Positions 16,190-24,937 of a stretch of 42,678 nucleotides of DNA are shown piece after piece. The notes below the pieces were generated by a model, which saw only the letters and a list, made by a program, of their open reading frames with translations, was not told where the DNA came from and made no database searches. The stretch comes from Limnohabitans sp. (GTDB lineage Bacteria > Pseudomonadota > Gammaproteobacteria > Burkholderiales > Burkholderiaceae_C): the NCBI GenBank assembly GCA_024642215.1, contig JAHEBO010000005.1, positions 1 to 42,678 on the forward strand, in the 5' to 3' direction. Positions within the stretch are counted from its first letter, which is position 1. Every line of letters begins with the position of its first letter. The position numbers and the translations under genes were made by a program.

Positions 16190-17989
16190 TTAAGCCTTGA
16201 CGGCTTCGGGGTTGCGCACCCGAATGTGCAACTCGCGCAATTGCTTCTCGTCCACGGGGCTTGGGGCTTGTGTGAGCAAGCACTGAGCACGTTGTGTTTT
16301 GGGGAAGGCAATCACATCGCGGATGGACTCGGCACCGGTCATCAAGGTGATGATGCGGTCCAAACCGAAGGCCAGGCCGCCGTGAGGAGGTGCGCCGTAT
16401 TGCAAAGCATCGAGCAAGAAGCCAAACTTGAGTTGGGCTTCTTCGGGCGTGATCTTCAAAGCGTCAAACACTTTTTGCTGCACGTCGGCGCGGTGAATAC
16501 GCACAGAGCCACCGCCAATTTCCCAGCCGTTCAAGACCATGTCATAGCCTTTGGCAATGCACTTCTCGGGCGCGGTGACCATCCAGTCTTCGTGGCCGTC
16601 TTTGGGGGCTGTGAAGGGGTGGTGCACGGCGGTATAGCGTTGAGACTCTTCGTCGTACTCGAACATGGGGAAATCGACCACCCACATTGGGGCCCAACGG
16701 TTTTCGAACAAGCCCGATTTTTTGGCAAATTCGCTGTGACCAATTTTGAGGCGCAACGCGCCAATGGAATCGTTGACCACTTTGGCTTTGTCGGCGCCGA
16801 AGAACAAGATGTCGCCGTCTTGTGCATGGGTGCGCTTCAGAATTTCGGCAATGGCGGCATCGTGCAAGTTCTTCACGATCGGGCTTTGCAAACCGTCACG
16901 GCCTTTGGCCACTTCGTTGACCTTGATCCAGGCCAAACCTTTGGCGCCATAAATTTTGACGAACTCGGTGTAACCGTCAATCTCGCCGCGGCTGATGTCA
17001 GAACCACCGGGCACGCGCAAGGCGACCACGCGGCCACCGGGGGTGGTGGCAGGTGTGCTGAACACTTTGAAGTCGACATCGCCCATGATGTCGGTCAGCT
17101 CTGTGAACTCCATCTTCACGCGCAAATCGGGCTTGTCTGAGCCGAAGCGGTGCATGGCTTCTGAGTAGGCCATCACAGGGAACTCACCCAAGTCAATGTT
17201 CAAGACTTTCTTGAACACGCTGCTGATCATGCCTTGGAACATGTCGCGGATTTCTTGCTCGCCCAAGAAGGACGTCTCAATATCGATCTGCGTGAATTCG
17301 GGCTGACGGTCGGCGCGCAAGTCTTCATCGCGAAAGCACTTGGTGATTTGGTAGTAACGGTCGTAGCCGGCCACCATGAGCAATTGCTTGAACAACTGAG
17401 GCGACTGTGGCAATGCAAAGAAATGGCCATCGTGCACGCGGCTGGGCACCAAGTAATCGCGCGCGCCTTCAGGTGTGCTCTTGGTCAGCATGGGCGTTTC
17501 GATGTCAATGAAACCGTTCTCGTCCAGGAACTTGCGGACTTCCATGGCCACCTTGTAACGCAGCATCAGGTTGTTTTGCATGTAAGGACGGCGCAGGTCC
17601 AGCACGCGGTGTGTGAGGCGTGTGGTTTCGGAAAGGTTGTCGTCGTCGAGCAAGAAGGGGGGTGTGACCGATGGGTTGAGCACCGTCAATTCGTGGCACA
17701 AGATTTCAATCTTGCCGCTTTTGAGGCTGTCGTTGGTGGTGCCTTCGGGACGTGCACGGACCAAGCCTTTAATTTGAATGCAAAACTCGTTGCGCAAGCC
17801 TTCTGCCGTTTTGAACATGTCGGCGCGATCGGGATCGCACACCACTTGCACATAACCTTCACGGTCGCGCACGTCGACAAAAATCACGCCACCGTGGTCA
17901 CGACGGCGATTAACCCAACCGCACAAGGTGACGGTTTGGCCCATCAGGGCTTCGGTGACAAGACCGCAGTAGTGTGAACGCATTGACAT
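16190..17989 (-). CDS. aspS: Aspartyl-tRNA synthetase
   Basis: The 599-residue class II synthetase charges tRNA-Asp, and possibly tRNA-Asn as in the nondiscriminating form. It has the N-terminal OB-fold anticodon-binding domain ([14 protein letters not shown]), the core motif 2 region with [18 protein letters not shown], the bacterial GAD insertion (about 290-430), and motif 3 G-G-L-A-F-G-L-D-R. Length is typical of bacteria. The frame runs 15 codons further up, but the ATG at 17989 (or 17983) fits the family N-terminus M-R-S-H-Y-C-G. It is the last gene of the ten-gene minus-strand run and ends at the bidirectional terminator. Confidence 0.97.
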   Translation of the reverse strand: MSMRSHYCGLVTEALMGQTVTLCGWVNRRRDHGGVIFVDVRDREGYVQVVCDPDRADMFKTAEGLRNEFCIQIKGLVRARPEGTTNDSLKSGKIEILCHELTVLNPSVTPPFLLDDDNLSETTRLTHRVLDLRRPYMQNNLMLRYKVAMEVRKFLDENGFIDIETPMLTKSTPEGARDYLVPSRVHDGHFFALPQSPQLFKQLLMVAGYDRYYQITKCFRDEDLRADRQPEFTQIDIETSFLGEQEIRDMFQGMISSVFKKVLNIDLGEFPVMAYSEAMHRFGSDKPDLRVKMEFTELTDIMGDVDFKVFSTPATTPGGRVVALRVPGGSDISRGEIDGYTEFVKIYGAKGLAWIKVNEVAKGRDGLQSPIVKNLHDAAIAEILKRTHAQDGDILFFGADKAKVVNDSIGALRLKIGHSEFAKKSGLFENRWAPMWVVDFPMFEYDEESQRYTAVHHPFTAPKDGHEDWMVTAPEKCIAKGYDMVLNGWEIGGGSVRIHRADVQQKVFDALKITPEEAQLKFGFLLDALQYGAPPHGGLAFGLDRIITLMTGAESIRDVIAFPKTQRAQCLLTQAPSPVDEKQLRELHIRVRNPEAVKA

Positions 17990-18034
17990 GGGAAAGTATC
18001 TTTCAGTAGAAAAGTGAAGCGGGTTGAGACCCAC

Positions 18035-18721
18035 TTACAAAGAATTTGAAGAAGCTGCAGGACCGGCGTCGCCAGCTGACTTGAGGGGCAAGGCATCAGG
18101 CCCACCTGGCACCACCACCCCCATCGAAATGATGTACTTGAGTGCGTCATCCACGGTCATGTCGAGTTCAACCACACTGCTTCGGGGCATCATCAAGAAA
18201 AAACCAGACGTTGGGTTGGGCGTGGTTGGCACGTAAACACTGACGCAATCATTGGGTAAATGACGCGCCACTTGGCCACCAGGTGCGCCCGTTAAAAAAG
18301 CAATGGTCCACGAACCTTGATGCGGGTATTGAACCAACAAGGCTTTGGAAAATGCATTGCCGCTGCCAGAAAACAAGGTGTCTGCCACTTGTTTGACGCT
18401 GGAGTAAATGCTGTTGACCACCGGAATGCGTGTGATGACTTTTGACCATTGGCGCAGCCACCATTGACCAAAGATATTGGCCACAAAAACACCCGTGGCA
18501 AAAATAACCACCGCAACCAAAATAACGCCCAAGCCGGGCACATGCCGCAAAGAATCGGCCAGTGCGTGCATGCCCGGTATGACGGCGTCCATGGCACCCA
18601 GAACAGCCAAGAAAATACCGTCCATGGTGCCCACCAGCCAAGTCAGCAGCCACACGGTAACGCCCATGGGCAGCCAAACCAGCATGCCGGTGAGGAAATA
18701 ATGACGGAGTTTCAGGTTCAT
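18035..18721 (-). CDS. DUF502 family membrane protein
   Basis: The 228-residue inner-membrane protein has two clear transmembrane segments (about 10-32 and 62-85) and a soluble C-terminal part with P-T-T-P-N-P-T-S-G-F, the diagnostic DUF502 motif. The family is widespread in bacteria and its function is unknown. The gene lies 10 bases after fmdB and 45 before aspS on the same strand, so it is probably co-transcribed with both. The C-terminal tail (about 205-228) is Ala/Gly/Ser-rich and probably unstructured. Confidence 0.88.
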   Translation of the reverse strand: MNLKLRHYFLTGMLVWLPMGVTVWLLTWLVGTMDGIFLAVLGAMDAVIPGMHALADSLRHVPGLGVILVAVVIFATGVFVANIFGQWWLRQWSKVITRIPVVNSIYSSVKQVADTLFSGSGNAFSKALLVQYPHQGSWTIAFLTGAPGGQVARHLPNDCVSVYVPTTPNPTSGFFLMMPRSSVVELDMTVDDALKYIISMGVVVPGGPDALPLKSAGDAGPAASSNSL

Positions 18722-18731
18722 TCAGCAGGTC

Positions 18732-19061
18732 TCAGTGACAGGCGCATGACGCACCGCAAGCCGCTGGCGCAGCAGAGGCACTGGGTTCGGCAGACGGCGT
18801 TGAGCCACCTGCTTCAGTCGAAGTGGAGGCCGTGCCAACGCCCGCACCCGCGACAGCAGGTGCAGAGGTGCCGGAAGAGCCGCCCTTGAAGTCGGTGGCG
18901 TACCAGCCACTGCCTTTGAGCTGAAAACCAGCCGCAGTGAGCTGTTTATTGAAGGTGGGCGCGCCACAGGAAGGGCATTTTGTCAGAGGGTCATCTGACA
19001 TTTTTTGCAATACATCCTTGGCATGGCCACAGGAATCACACTTGTAGGCGTAGATGGGCAT
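18732..19061 (-). CDS. FmdB family zinc-ribbon protein with Cys-rich tail
   Basis: The 109-residue protein begins with the FmdB zinc ribbon: M-P-I-Y-A-Y-K-C-D-S-C-G-H and K-C-P-S-C-G-A-P give the two CxxC pairs, followed by the G-S-G-W-Y-x-T-D-F motif. The family is named as a putative regulator, but its molecular action is not established. The rest is Ala/Gly/Ser-rich and ends in A-C-G-A-S-C-A-C-H, a second cluster of three cysteines and one histidine that could bind metal. A perfect TATAAT sits upstream (see promoter entry). It lies between the symporter and DUF502 genes. Confidence 0.9.
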   Translation of the reverse strand: MPIYAYKCDSCGHAKDVLQKMSDDPLTKCPSCGAPTFNKQLTAAGFQLKGSGWYATDFKGGSSGTSAPAVAGAGVGTASTSTEAGGSTPSAEPSASAAPAACGASCACH

Positions 19062-19097
19062 GATGAAGGTTCTCGCGTGGAATTCACAAAACCCTCA

Positions 19098-19103
19098 ATT
19101 ATA
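19098..19103 (-). promoter_or_regulatory. Perfect -10 box (TATAAT) before fmdB, overlapping a stop codon
   Basis: Read on the minus strand, TATAAT contains the TAA stop of the symporter gene. Transcription from it would give a leader of about 30 bases before the fmdB ATG. No good -35 is seen at 17 bases (CCATGC); TTGGCA lies too close, at 10 bases. Confidence 0.4.
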
Positions 19104-20547
19104 GGCGGCTCCCTGCCAATGCATGGTGCGATCCGTGTTTGTTTCTGAGGGCTTGCGGGCCCCATGAACCCAACAGCATGCCGGTGAAACTGGCCAACAC
19201 CCCCGCCAATTGGGCTGGAAACTCTTCACCAGCGGGTGTTAAAAGGAACAAAAGCCAGGCCAGCAGCCCTAAAACGATGGAAAAGATGGCACCTTGGGTG
19301 GTGGCCTTGGACCAATACAAGCCAAACACCAAGGGGATGAACGCACCCACCAAGGTGACTTGGTAAGCACCAGACACCATGTCATAAATGGAACTGCCCT
19401 GCATCAAGATGGCATAGACCAGCACCATGGCACTGAACACCAACACCGTGATTCGCATGGCCAACAAAGCTTGCTTGTCACCTTGGTGAGGGAAAAATTG
19501 ACGCCAAATGTTTTCTGTAAAGGTGACGCTAGGCGCCAGCAAGGTGGCCGATGCACATGACTTGATGGCAGACAACAAGGCACCAAAAAACAGCACCTGC
19601 ATCACGAAGGGCATTTGCGTCATGACCAAGGTGGGCAAGACTTTTTGTGGATCTTCTTGGATCAATTGAGCGGCCTGTTCCGGCATGATGATCAAGGCAC
19701 TGACCACTAAAAACATGGGCACAAAAGCGAACAAGATGTAGCAAATGCCGCCAATGATGGGGCCCTTGGTTGCCGCGTTCAAGCTGTTGGCGGACATCAC
19801 GCGTTGGAAAACGTCTTGTTGCGGAATAGAGCCAAACATCATGGTGATGGCTGCGGCCACAAAGAACAAAATTTCTTTGAGGCTGGGTTCGGGCAAGAAC
19901 TTGAACATGTCTTGACTGACAGCCAAGGCCAGCACTTTGTCGGCACCACCAGCTTGATTGCCCGCAAACACAGCCAAGGTGGCCAAACCCACCACCAAGA
20001 TGATCATCTGCATGAAGTCGGTGATGGCCACAGACCACATGCCGCCAAACAAGGTGTAGGCCAGCACAGACACCACACCAATCACCATGCCCAATGGCAT
20101 GCTGATCGCGCCATCCGACAACAAGTTAAAAACCAAACCCAGCGCTGTGACTTGGGCCGACACCCAACCCAAATAGCTCACCATGATGATGACGGAACAA
20201 ATGATTTCAACAGACCGGCCATAGCGCTCACGGTAATAGTCGCTGATGGTCAGCAAGCTCATTCGGTACAACTTGCCTGCAAAAAACAAGCCCACCAAAA
20301 TCAGGCAACTGCCAGCGCCAAACGGATCTTCCACCACACCATTCAGGCCACTGTTGACAAATTTGGCCGGAATGCCCAACACCGTCTCAGAGCCAAACCA
20401 GGTGGCAAAGGTGGTGGTGACAATCATGGCCAAAGGCAAATGACGCCCGGCTATGGCAAAGTCGGCAGAACTTTTAACGCGCTTGGCGGCCACCAAGCCA
20501 ATGGCAATGGTGACCAATAAATAGGCAATGACCAATGTCAACAACAC
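19099..20547 (-). CDS. Sodium:solute symporter family transporter
   Basis: The 482-residue protein has about thirteen hydrophobic segments and the features of the SSS family: D-F-A-I-A-G-R-H-L-P near residue 30, T-T-T-F-A-T-W-F-G-S-E-T-V-L-G in the second helix, and L-F-G-G-M-W-S-V-A-I-T-D-F-M-Q in the middle. Members couple sodium entry to uptake of sugars, amino acids, pantothenate, proline or short carboxylates. The substrate cannot be told from sequence. It starts 11 bases after ubiB, so co-transcription with the ubiquinone genes is likely, although no functional link is evident. Confidence 0.88.
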   Translation of the reverse strand: MLLTLVIAYLLVTIAIGLVAAKRVKSSADFAIAGRHLPLAMIVTTTFATWFGSETVLGIPAKFVNSGLNGVVEDPFGAGSCLILVGLFFAGKLYRMSLLTISDYYRERYGRSVEIICSVIIMVSYLGWVSAQVTALGLVFNLLSDGAISMPLGMVIGVVSVLAYTLFGGMWSVAITDFMQMIILVVGLATLAVFAGNQAGGADKVLALAVSQDMFKFLPEPSLKEILFFVAAAITMMFGSIPQQDVFQRVMSANSLNAATKGPIIGGICYILFAFVPMFLVVSALIIMPEQAAQLIQEDPQKVLPTLVMTQMPFVMQVLFFGALLSAIKSCASATLLAPSVTFTENIWRQFFPHQGDKQALLAMRITVLVFSAMVLVYAILMQGSSIYDMVSGAYQVTLVGAFIPLVFGLYWSKATTQGAIFSIVLGLLAWLLFLLTPAGEEFPAQLAGVLASFTGMLLGSWGPQALRNKHGSHHALAGSRL

Positions 20548-20558
20548 AACAACGCTCC

Positions 20559-22130
20559 TTAGATTTGCTGAAATCTTTCGAGTGCTTGAAGCACGATGAG
20601 GGTAGAGACAAACCCAATCACCACATACACAATGGCTTGGAGCAAGCGGTTGGTGCGCTGTTGTTCTGCCAACAAAGCCGCCAGTTGATGGCGTTCATGC
20701 GCTGTGGTGTTGGATTGTTTCAAGTAATCATGCATCAAGCGAGGCAACTGTGGCAGCAACTTGGCATATTGAGGGGCTTGCTCTTGCAATTGCTTGAAGA
20801 AACGCTTGGGACCCACTTGGTCCACCATCCATTTTTCCAAAAAGGGTTTGGCAGAGTTCCACAGGTCCAGTTCGGGGTCGAGTTGACGACCCAAGCCTTC
20901 AATGTTGAGCAAGGTTTTTTGCAACAACACCAATTGCGGCTGAATTTCCACATTGAAACGGCGCGAGGTTTGAAACAAACGCATCAACACCATGCCCAAT
21001 GAAATTTCTTTGAGGGGGCGATCAAAGTAAGGCTCGCAGACAGAGCGAATGGCCGACTCCAGTTCGTCCACACGCGTGGTGGCGGGCACCCAACCCGACT
21101 CAATGTGCAGCTCCGCCACACGCTTGTAGTCACGGCGGAAGAAGGCCGTGAAGTTTTGGGCCAAGTACTCTTTGTCGTATTCGGTCAGGGTGCCCACAAT
21201 GCCAAAATCAAGCGAGATGTAACGACCTAAGGTGTCGGGCGCAATGCTGACCTGAATATTGCCTGGGTGCATGTCTGCATGGAAAAAGCCATCGCGAAAC
21301 ACTTGTGTGAAAAACAAGGTGACACCATCTTTGGCGAGCTTGGGTATGTCGACACCGGCTGCGCGCAAAGCGTCCACTTGGCTGATGGGCAAACCCTTCA
21401 TGCGTTCCATCACGATCACTTCGGGATGGCAATAGTCCCAATGCATTTCGGGGATCATCACCAAATCAAGGCCATCCATGTTGCGACGCAATTGCGCTGC
21501 GTTGGCGGCTTCGCGCACCAAGTCCAATTCGTCGTGCAGGTACTTGTCGAATTCGGCCACCACTTCGCGAGGCTTTAAACGTTTGCCATCGGCGCTGAGT
21601 TTTTCCACCCATGCGGCCATCATGCGCATCAAACTCAGGTCTTTTTCAATGACGGGCAGCATGTTGGGACGCAACACTTTCACGGCCACTTCTTGCACTT
21701 CACCGTCTTTGTTTTTCAACAAAGCAAAGTGCACCTGCGCGATGGACGCACTGGCCACGGGCACAAGGTCAAACGATTCAAAAATATCGGACACTGAACG
21801 GCCAAAGGCACGTTCAATGGAGGCCACAGCGATGTCTGAACTGAAGGCCGGTACGCGATCTTGCAATTTGGCCAGCTCTTCGGAGATGTCTTCGGGCAAC
21901 AAATCGCGCCGTGTGGACATCACCTGCCCAAACTTCACAAAGATAGGACCCAAACCTTCTAAGGCCAGACGCAGGCGTTCGCCGCGGGGCATGCTGTGCA
22001 CGCGACCCAAGCTCAGCATGCGCGACAACAAACGCAGCAAGGGCTGCTTGAAGTTGGACAAAACCAGTTCGTGCAGGCCAAAACGCCAAACGGTCCAAAC
22101 AATGAACGTGCCGCGGAAAAAGCGGTTCAT
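20559..22130 (-). CDS. ubiB: Ubiquinone biosynthesis regulatory protein kinase-like UbiB
   Basis: The 523-residue protein belongs to the ABC1/COQ8/UbiB atypical kinase family, needed for ubiquinone synthesis and thought to act as an ATPase or chaperone of the pathway. Visible are the K-x-G-Q motif ([13 protein letters not shown]), the Ala-rich loop A-S-A-S-I-A-Q-V-H that replaces the kinase P-loop, F-H-A-D-M-H-P-G-N and the S-L-D-F-G-I-V-G metal site. A C-terminal hydrophobic segment of about 20 residues anchors it in the membrane. The frame extends 30 codons upstream into ubiJ, but the ATG at 22130, overlapping the ubiJ stop as ATGA, is clearly right. Confidence 0.96.
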   Translation of the reverse strand: MNRFFRGTFIVWTVWRFGLHELVLSNFKQPLLRLLSRMLSLGRVHSMPRGERLRLALEGLGPIFVKFGQVMSTRRDLLPEDISEELAKLQDRVPAFSSDIAVASIERAFGRSVSDIFESFDLVPVASASIAQVHFALLKNKDGEVQEVAVKVLRPNMLPVIEKDLSLMRMMAAWVEKLSADGKRLKPREVVAEFDKYLHDELDLVREAANAAQLRRNMDGLDLVMIPEMHWDYCHPEVIVMERMKGLPISQVDALRAAGVDIPKLAKDGVTLFFTQVFRDGFFHADMHPGNIQVSIAPDTLGRYISLDFGIVGTLTEYDKEYLAQNFTAFFRRDYKRVAELHIESGWVPATTRVDELESAIRSVCEPYFDRPLKEISLGMVLMRLFQTSRRFNVEIQPQLVLLQKTLLNIEGLGRQLDPELDLWNSAKPFLEKWMVDQVGPKRFFKQLQEQAPQYAKLLPQLPRLMHDYLKQSNTTAHERHQLAALLAEQQRTNRLLQAIVYVVIGFVSTLIVLQALERFQQI

Positions 22131-22648
22131 GGTGCTGCCTTGCGGGCAAATTGCTGAATGGCCTGAACAACTTGTTTGCCAATGCCTACCAAGGTGTGCG
22201 CTGCTGCATCGCCCAACCAATCAGAGAGGTCTTCCGTCACATCCCACCGCACATGATCGATCAGCCAATTGACTTCTGCAGCCAATTGCACATCGCCCTC
22301 CACGTGCACCCCTGGCTTCTCGCCCTTGAGGACGGCTGCGGCCATGGCGAAGGGTGAAGTGTCGGTCAGGGTGAGCTTCAAATCGGTGGCACAGCCATTG
22401 ACCCGCTCAAGCATGCCCGCTGGGGTGGGCGATACCTGAATGAGTTTGTCTTGCCACTGCAATTGAATGCAGCGACCCTTTTGGCGGGCCAAACGACTTT
22501 GCGCTTCTGGTTCGCGGCTGATGACGTGGTTTAGAAACAAAACCACTCGATTGAGCGTCTCATCAACGACCCAAGCTGGCGCTTGGGTCTGCGTTGCAAA
22601 TTGCGTGAGCGCATCGCTCACCAAAGAAAAAGGGGACTGTGTTGCCAT
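22127..22648 (-). CDS. ubiJ: Ubiquinone biosynthesis accessory factor UbiJ (SCP2 domain)
   Basis: The 173-residue protein lies between ubiE and ubiB and has the size and lipid-binding SCP2-like middle part of UbiJ (I-Q-L-Q-W-Q-D-K, followed by [10 protein letters not shown] and G-V-H-V-E-G-D). UbiJ organises the soluble Ubi complex and binds the ubiquinone lipid intermediates. Identification rests on position and pattern, because this family diverges fast. The ATG at 22648 is chosen; a TTG at 22657 with a CGGGAA upstream is equally possible. The end overlaps the ubiB start by four bases. Confidence 0.87.
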   Translation of the reverse strand: MATQSPFSLVSDALTQFATQTQAPAWVVDETLNRVVLFLNHVISREPEAQSRLARQKGRCIQLQWQDKLIQVSPTPAGMLERVNGCATDLKLTLTDTSPFAMAAAVLKGEKPGVHVEGDVQLAAEVNWLIDHVRWDVTEDLSDWLGDAAAHTLVGIGKQVVQAIQQFARKAAP

Positions 22649-22710
22649 AGTCCCCAATTATTCCCGAAAGGCCGGCTTATGCCAGCGTTTATGGAAAGAT
22701 AGCCTGGAAT

Positions 22711-23733
22711 TTATTGCAGCGCTTGTACACCTGCCACCAACCAGCCACTGTCGCCATTTTTGGGCTTGGTCATGTTCCAAACCTCACGGAAGGGGCTGGG
22801 TGCAGTATCCGCTTCTTCGCGGATGACGCCGTTGAATTCCACACTGGCCATGTAAACATCTGGCAGCTCTTCAATACCCAACAATTGGGCGTCGAGTTTG
22901 ACCACTTCGGTTTTGTTGGGCTGACCAGGGAAATTGGCTTCGCGCTCGGCCAATTGGCTCTTGATTTCAGACAGCATGCTGTCGGTCATCATGGCGCGCA
23001 AAGAGCCCATGTCAGCACGGTCCCATGCATCTTGCAAGGTGATGAAATTGCGCTTGGCGGCGGCCACAAAGTTCTCGCTGTCAAACCCTGCAGGCACACC
23101 CCAAGCTTGCGAACCTTGAAGTGCATTGGGCGCCGAACCCCCTATGGCTGAGCCGATCATGGAGCCACCGCTTTGCGGATTGGCTTCTGGTGTGCTGTCA
23201 AAAGCGGTTTGCTGACCTTCCCAAGGACGGGCAGAGGCATCGTTGCCTACTTTTTCGGGGTTGTACTGACGCAAGGTAACGGGTGCATCAGGCGACTGGC
23301 CAGCGCCTTGGTAAGCCAAGCCACCTTGTTGCGCCGCAGCAGCACCTTTGCGTGAGCGCAAGAAATAACCAATGACACCCACAGCGACCATGGCCAACAA
23401 TGCAAACATCAACATGTTGCCAAACGCTTCGCCCATGCCCAAGCTGTGCGCCAACCAGGCCAATCCCAGGCCAGCAGCCAAACCACCCAGCATGGCGCCC
23501 CAAGGACGTTTTGCGGGCGCAGGTGCAGGCGCAGCAGCAGGCGCAGCGGGTTTAGCAGGTGCTGCCGCTTGTGAAGGCGCAGCAGGTGTAGCGGGCTTGA
23601 CGGCCTCGCGCTGTGTGACATTGCTAGATTGCTGCCCCACCGACTTGCCACCGCCTAAACGGCGTGCAGCCTCGGCGTTCAAAGCGCCAAAAGTCAAAAC
23701 CAGGGTCAAAACGATGCTCAGAAATTTATTCAC
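22711..23733 (-). CDS. Tim44-like domain protein
   Basis: The 340-residue protein has an N-terminal signal or anchor (residues 1-22), a Pro/Ala-rich linker (about 45-80), a Gly/Ala-rich double membrane segment (about 83-130), a second linker, and a C-terminal Tim44/MRPL45 domain (about 200-338: F-V-A-A-A-K-R-N-F-I-T-L-Q-D-A-W-D-R-A-D, and a final E-V-W-N-M-T-K-P). In mitochondria Tim44 links the import motor to the membrane; bacterial homologues such as TimA are envelope proteins of unclear role. Here it lies between ubiE (30 bases) and ubiJ (about 60 bases), breaking the ubiE-ubiJ-ubiB order known from E. coli. A role in membrane or quinone biology is an inference from position only. Confidence 0.88.
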   Translation of the reverse strand: MNKFLSIVLTLVLTFGALNAEAARRLGGGKSVGQQSSNVTQREAVKPATPAAPSQAAAPAKPAAPAAAPAPAPAKRPWGAMLGGLAAGLGLAWLAHSLGMGEAFGNMLMFALLAMVAVGVIGYFLRSRKGAAAAQQGGLAYQGAGQSPDAPVTLRQYNPEKVGNDASARPWEGQQTAFDSTPEANPQSGGSMIGSAIGGSAPNALQGSQAWGVPAGFDSENFVAAAKRNFITLQDAWDRADMGSLRAMMTDSMLSEIKSQLAEREANFPGQPNKTEVVKLDAQLLGIEELPDVYMASVEFNGVIREEADTAPSPFREVWNMTKPKNGDSGWLVAGVQALQ

Positions 23734-23763
23734 TTTGTCTCCGAAAAATTCAGAAGAAAACCA

Positions 23764-24495
23764 TCAGCATTTGATGCCGACATGCAAGGCTACCACCCCT
23801 GCACTTAGATTGTGAAAATCGACGTGGCCAAATCCGGCATTTTTCATAAGGGCTTTCAGCTCTTCTTGACTGGGGTGCATGCGAATAGACTCGGCCAAGT
23901 AACGGTAGCTGGCGTCATCGCCTGCCACCCACTTGCCTAATTTGGGCAGTACATTGAAGGAGTACCAGTCGTAAACTTTCTCCAAGGGCTTGGCCACTTT
24001 GGAGAACTCCAAGACCAGTAATTTGCCACCTGGCTTTAAAACACGGCACATCTCTTTGAGCGCCAAATCTTTGTGGGTCATGTTGCGCAAGCCAAAGGCC
24101 ACGCTGACCACATTGAAGTGATCATTGGGAAATGGCAATTTCTCGGCATCGCACACCAAGGTGGGCAACACCACGCCCTCGTTGACCAAACGGTCACGGC
24201 CTGTTCGCAGCATGGCCTCGTTGATGTCGGTGTGAACCACTCGACCTGAGACCCCCACCTTTTTAGAAAAAGCCAGCGATAAATCACCCGTACCGCCTGC
24301 AATGTCCAAAACTTGATCACCCTCTTTCAAGTTGGCGACTTGAACGGTGTAGGCCTTCCAAACCCGATGAAGACCTGCTGACATGAGGTCATTCATGACG
24401 TCGTATTTGGAAGCCACAGAGTCAAACACGCCGCGCACGTGTTTGGCTTTTTCCTTTTCGTCAACCGTTTTGAAACCGAAATGGGTCGAGCTCAT
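23764..24495 (-). CDS. ubiE: Ubiquinone/menaquinone biosynthesis C-methyltransferase UbiE
   Basis: The 243-residue SAM-dependent enzyme methylates the C2 position of the benzoquinol ring in ubiquinone synthesis. Typical parts are F-G-F-K-T-V near the start, [17 protein letters not shown], motif [21 protein letters not shown] and [13 protein letters not shown], with a C-terminal [18 protein letters not shown]. The open frame reaches 24570, inside the DUF971 gene; the ATG at 24495 with a GAAGAG ribosome site upstream is chosen. It lies 13 bases after DUF971. Confidence 0.97.
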   Translation of the reverse strand: MSSTHFGFKTVDEKEKAKHVRGVFDSVASKYDVMNDLMSAGLHRVWKAYTVQVANLKEGDQVLDIAGGTGDLSLAFSKKVGVSGRVVHTDINEAMLRTGRDRLVNEGVVLPTLVCDAEKLPFPNDHFNVVSVAFGLRNMTHKDLALKEMCRVLKPGGKLLVLEFSKVAKPLEKVYDWYSFNVLPKLGKWVAGDDASYRYLAESIRMHPSQEELKALMKNAGFGHVDFHNLSAGVVALHVGIKC

Positions 24496-24508
24496 GATGT
24501 CGTTCTCT

Positions 24509-24925
24509 TCAATGTGAATGGCCGCAAGCGCCGGCAGCAGCCACGGCCATGGAATCGTCACGCTGCACACCAGCAGCTTGCAAGCGTTCGTTGTACTGGG
24601 TCCAAAGCTGGTCTTGTTCAGACCCTAAAAAATACAAGTAATCCCAAGAGAAAATGCCGCTGTTGTGACCATCTGAAAAAGTGGGTTGCACAGCGTAATT
24701 GCCAACTTGCGCCAACTCAGCAATCTCAACCTCACGCTTGCCTGTCTGCAATACTTCTTGGCCAGGGCCATGACCTTGCACTTCAGCCGAAGGCGAATAG
24801 ACGCGCATCAACTCAAAAGGAATTCGGAATGTTTTGCCATCCGAAAAACTGATTTCTAAAGCACGGCTTTGCCCGTGAACGGTCAAAGCTTCTGGTGTGG
24901 GTGCACCTGATGTCAATCCAGCCAT
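24509..24925 (-). CDS. DUF971 family protein with His/Cys tail
   Basis: The 138-residue soluble protein has the DUF971 (GBBH-like beta-barrel) pattern: [26 protein letters not shown], then [24 protein letters not shown]. Related domains occur in gamma-butyrobetaine hydroxylase and in Fe-S-related proteins. Its role alone is not known. The C-terminus ends A-C-G-H-S-H after an alanine run, a possible metal-binding tail. It sits 12 bases after the FAD/Fe-S dehydrogenase and 13 before ubiE, so it is in the middle of one transcript. Confidence 0.88.
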   Translation of the reverse strand: MAGLTSGAPTPEALTVHGQSRALEISFSDGKTFRIPFELMRVYSPSAEVQGHGPGQEVLQTGKREVEIAELAQVGNYAVQPTFSDGHNSGIFSWDYLYFLGSEQDQLWTQYNERLQAAGVQRDDSMAVAAAGACGHSH

Positions 24926-24937
24926 GCGATGCTTTCT

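Noticed and set aside
16226-17140. 304-codon plus-strand open frame opposite aspS
   Set aside because: Shadow of aspS; no ribosome site or family features.
22131-22220. 30-residue N-terminal extension of UbiB
   Set aside because: It lies inside ubiJ; the ATGA overlap at 22127-22130 and the conserved N-terminus mark the true start.
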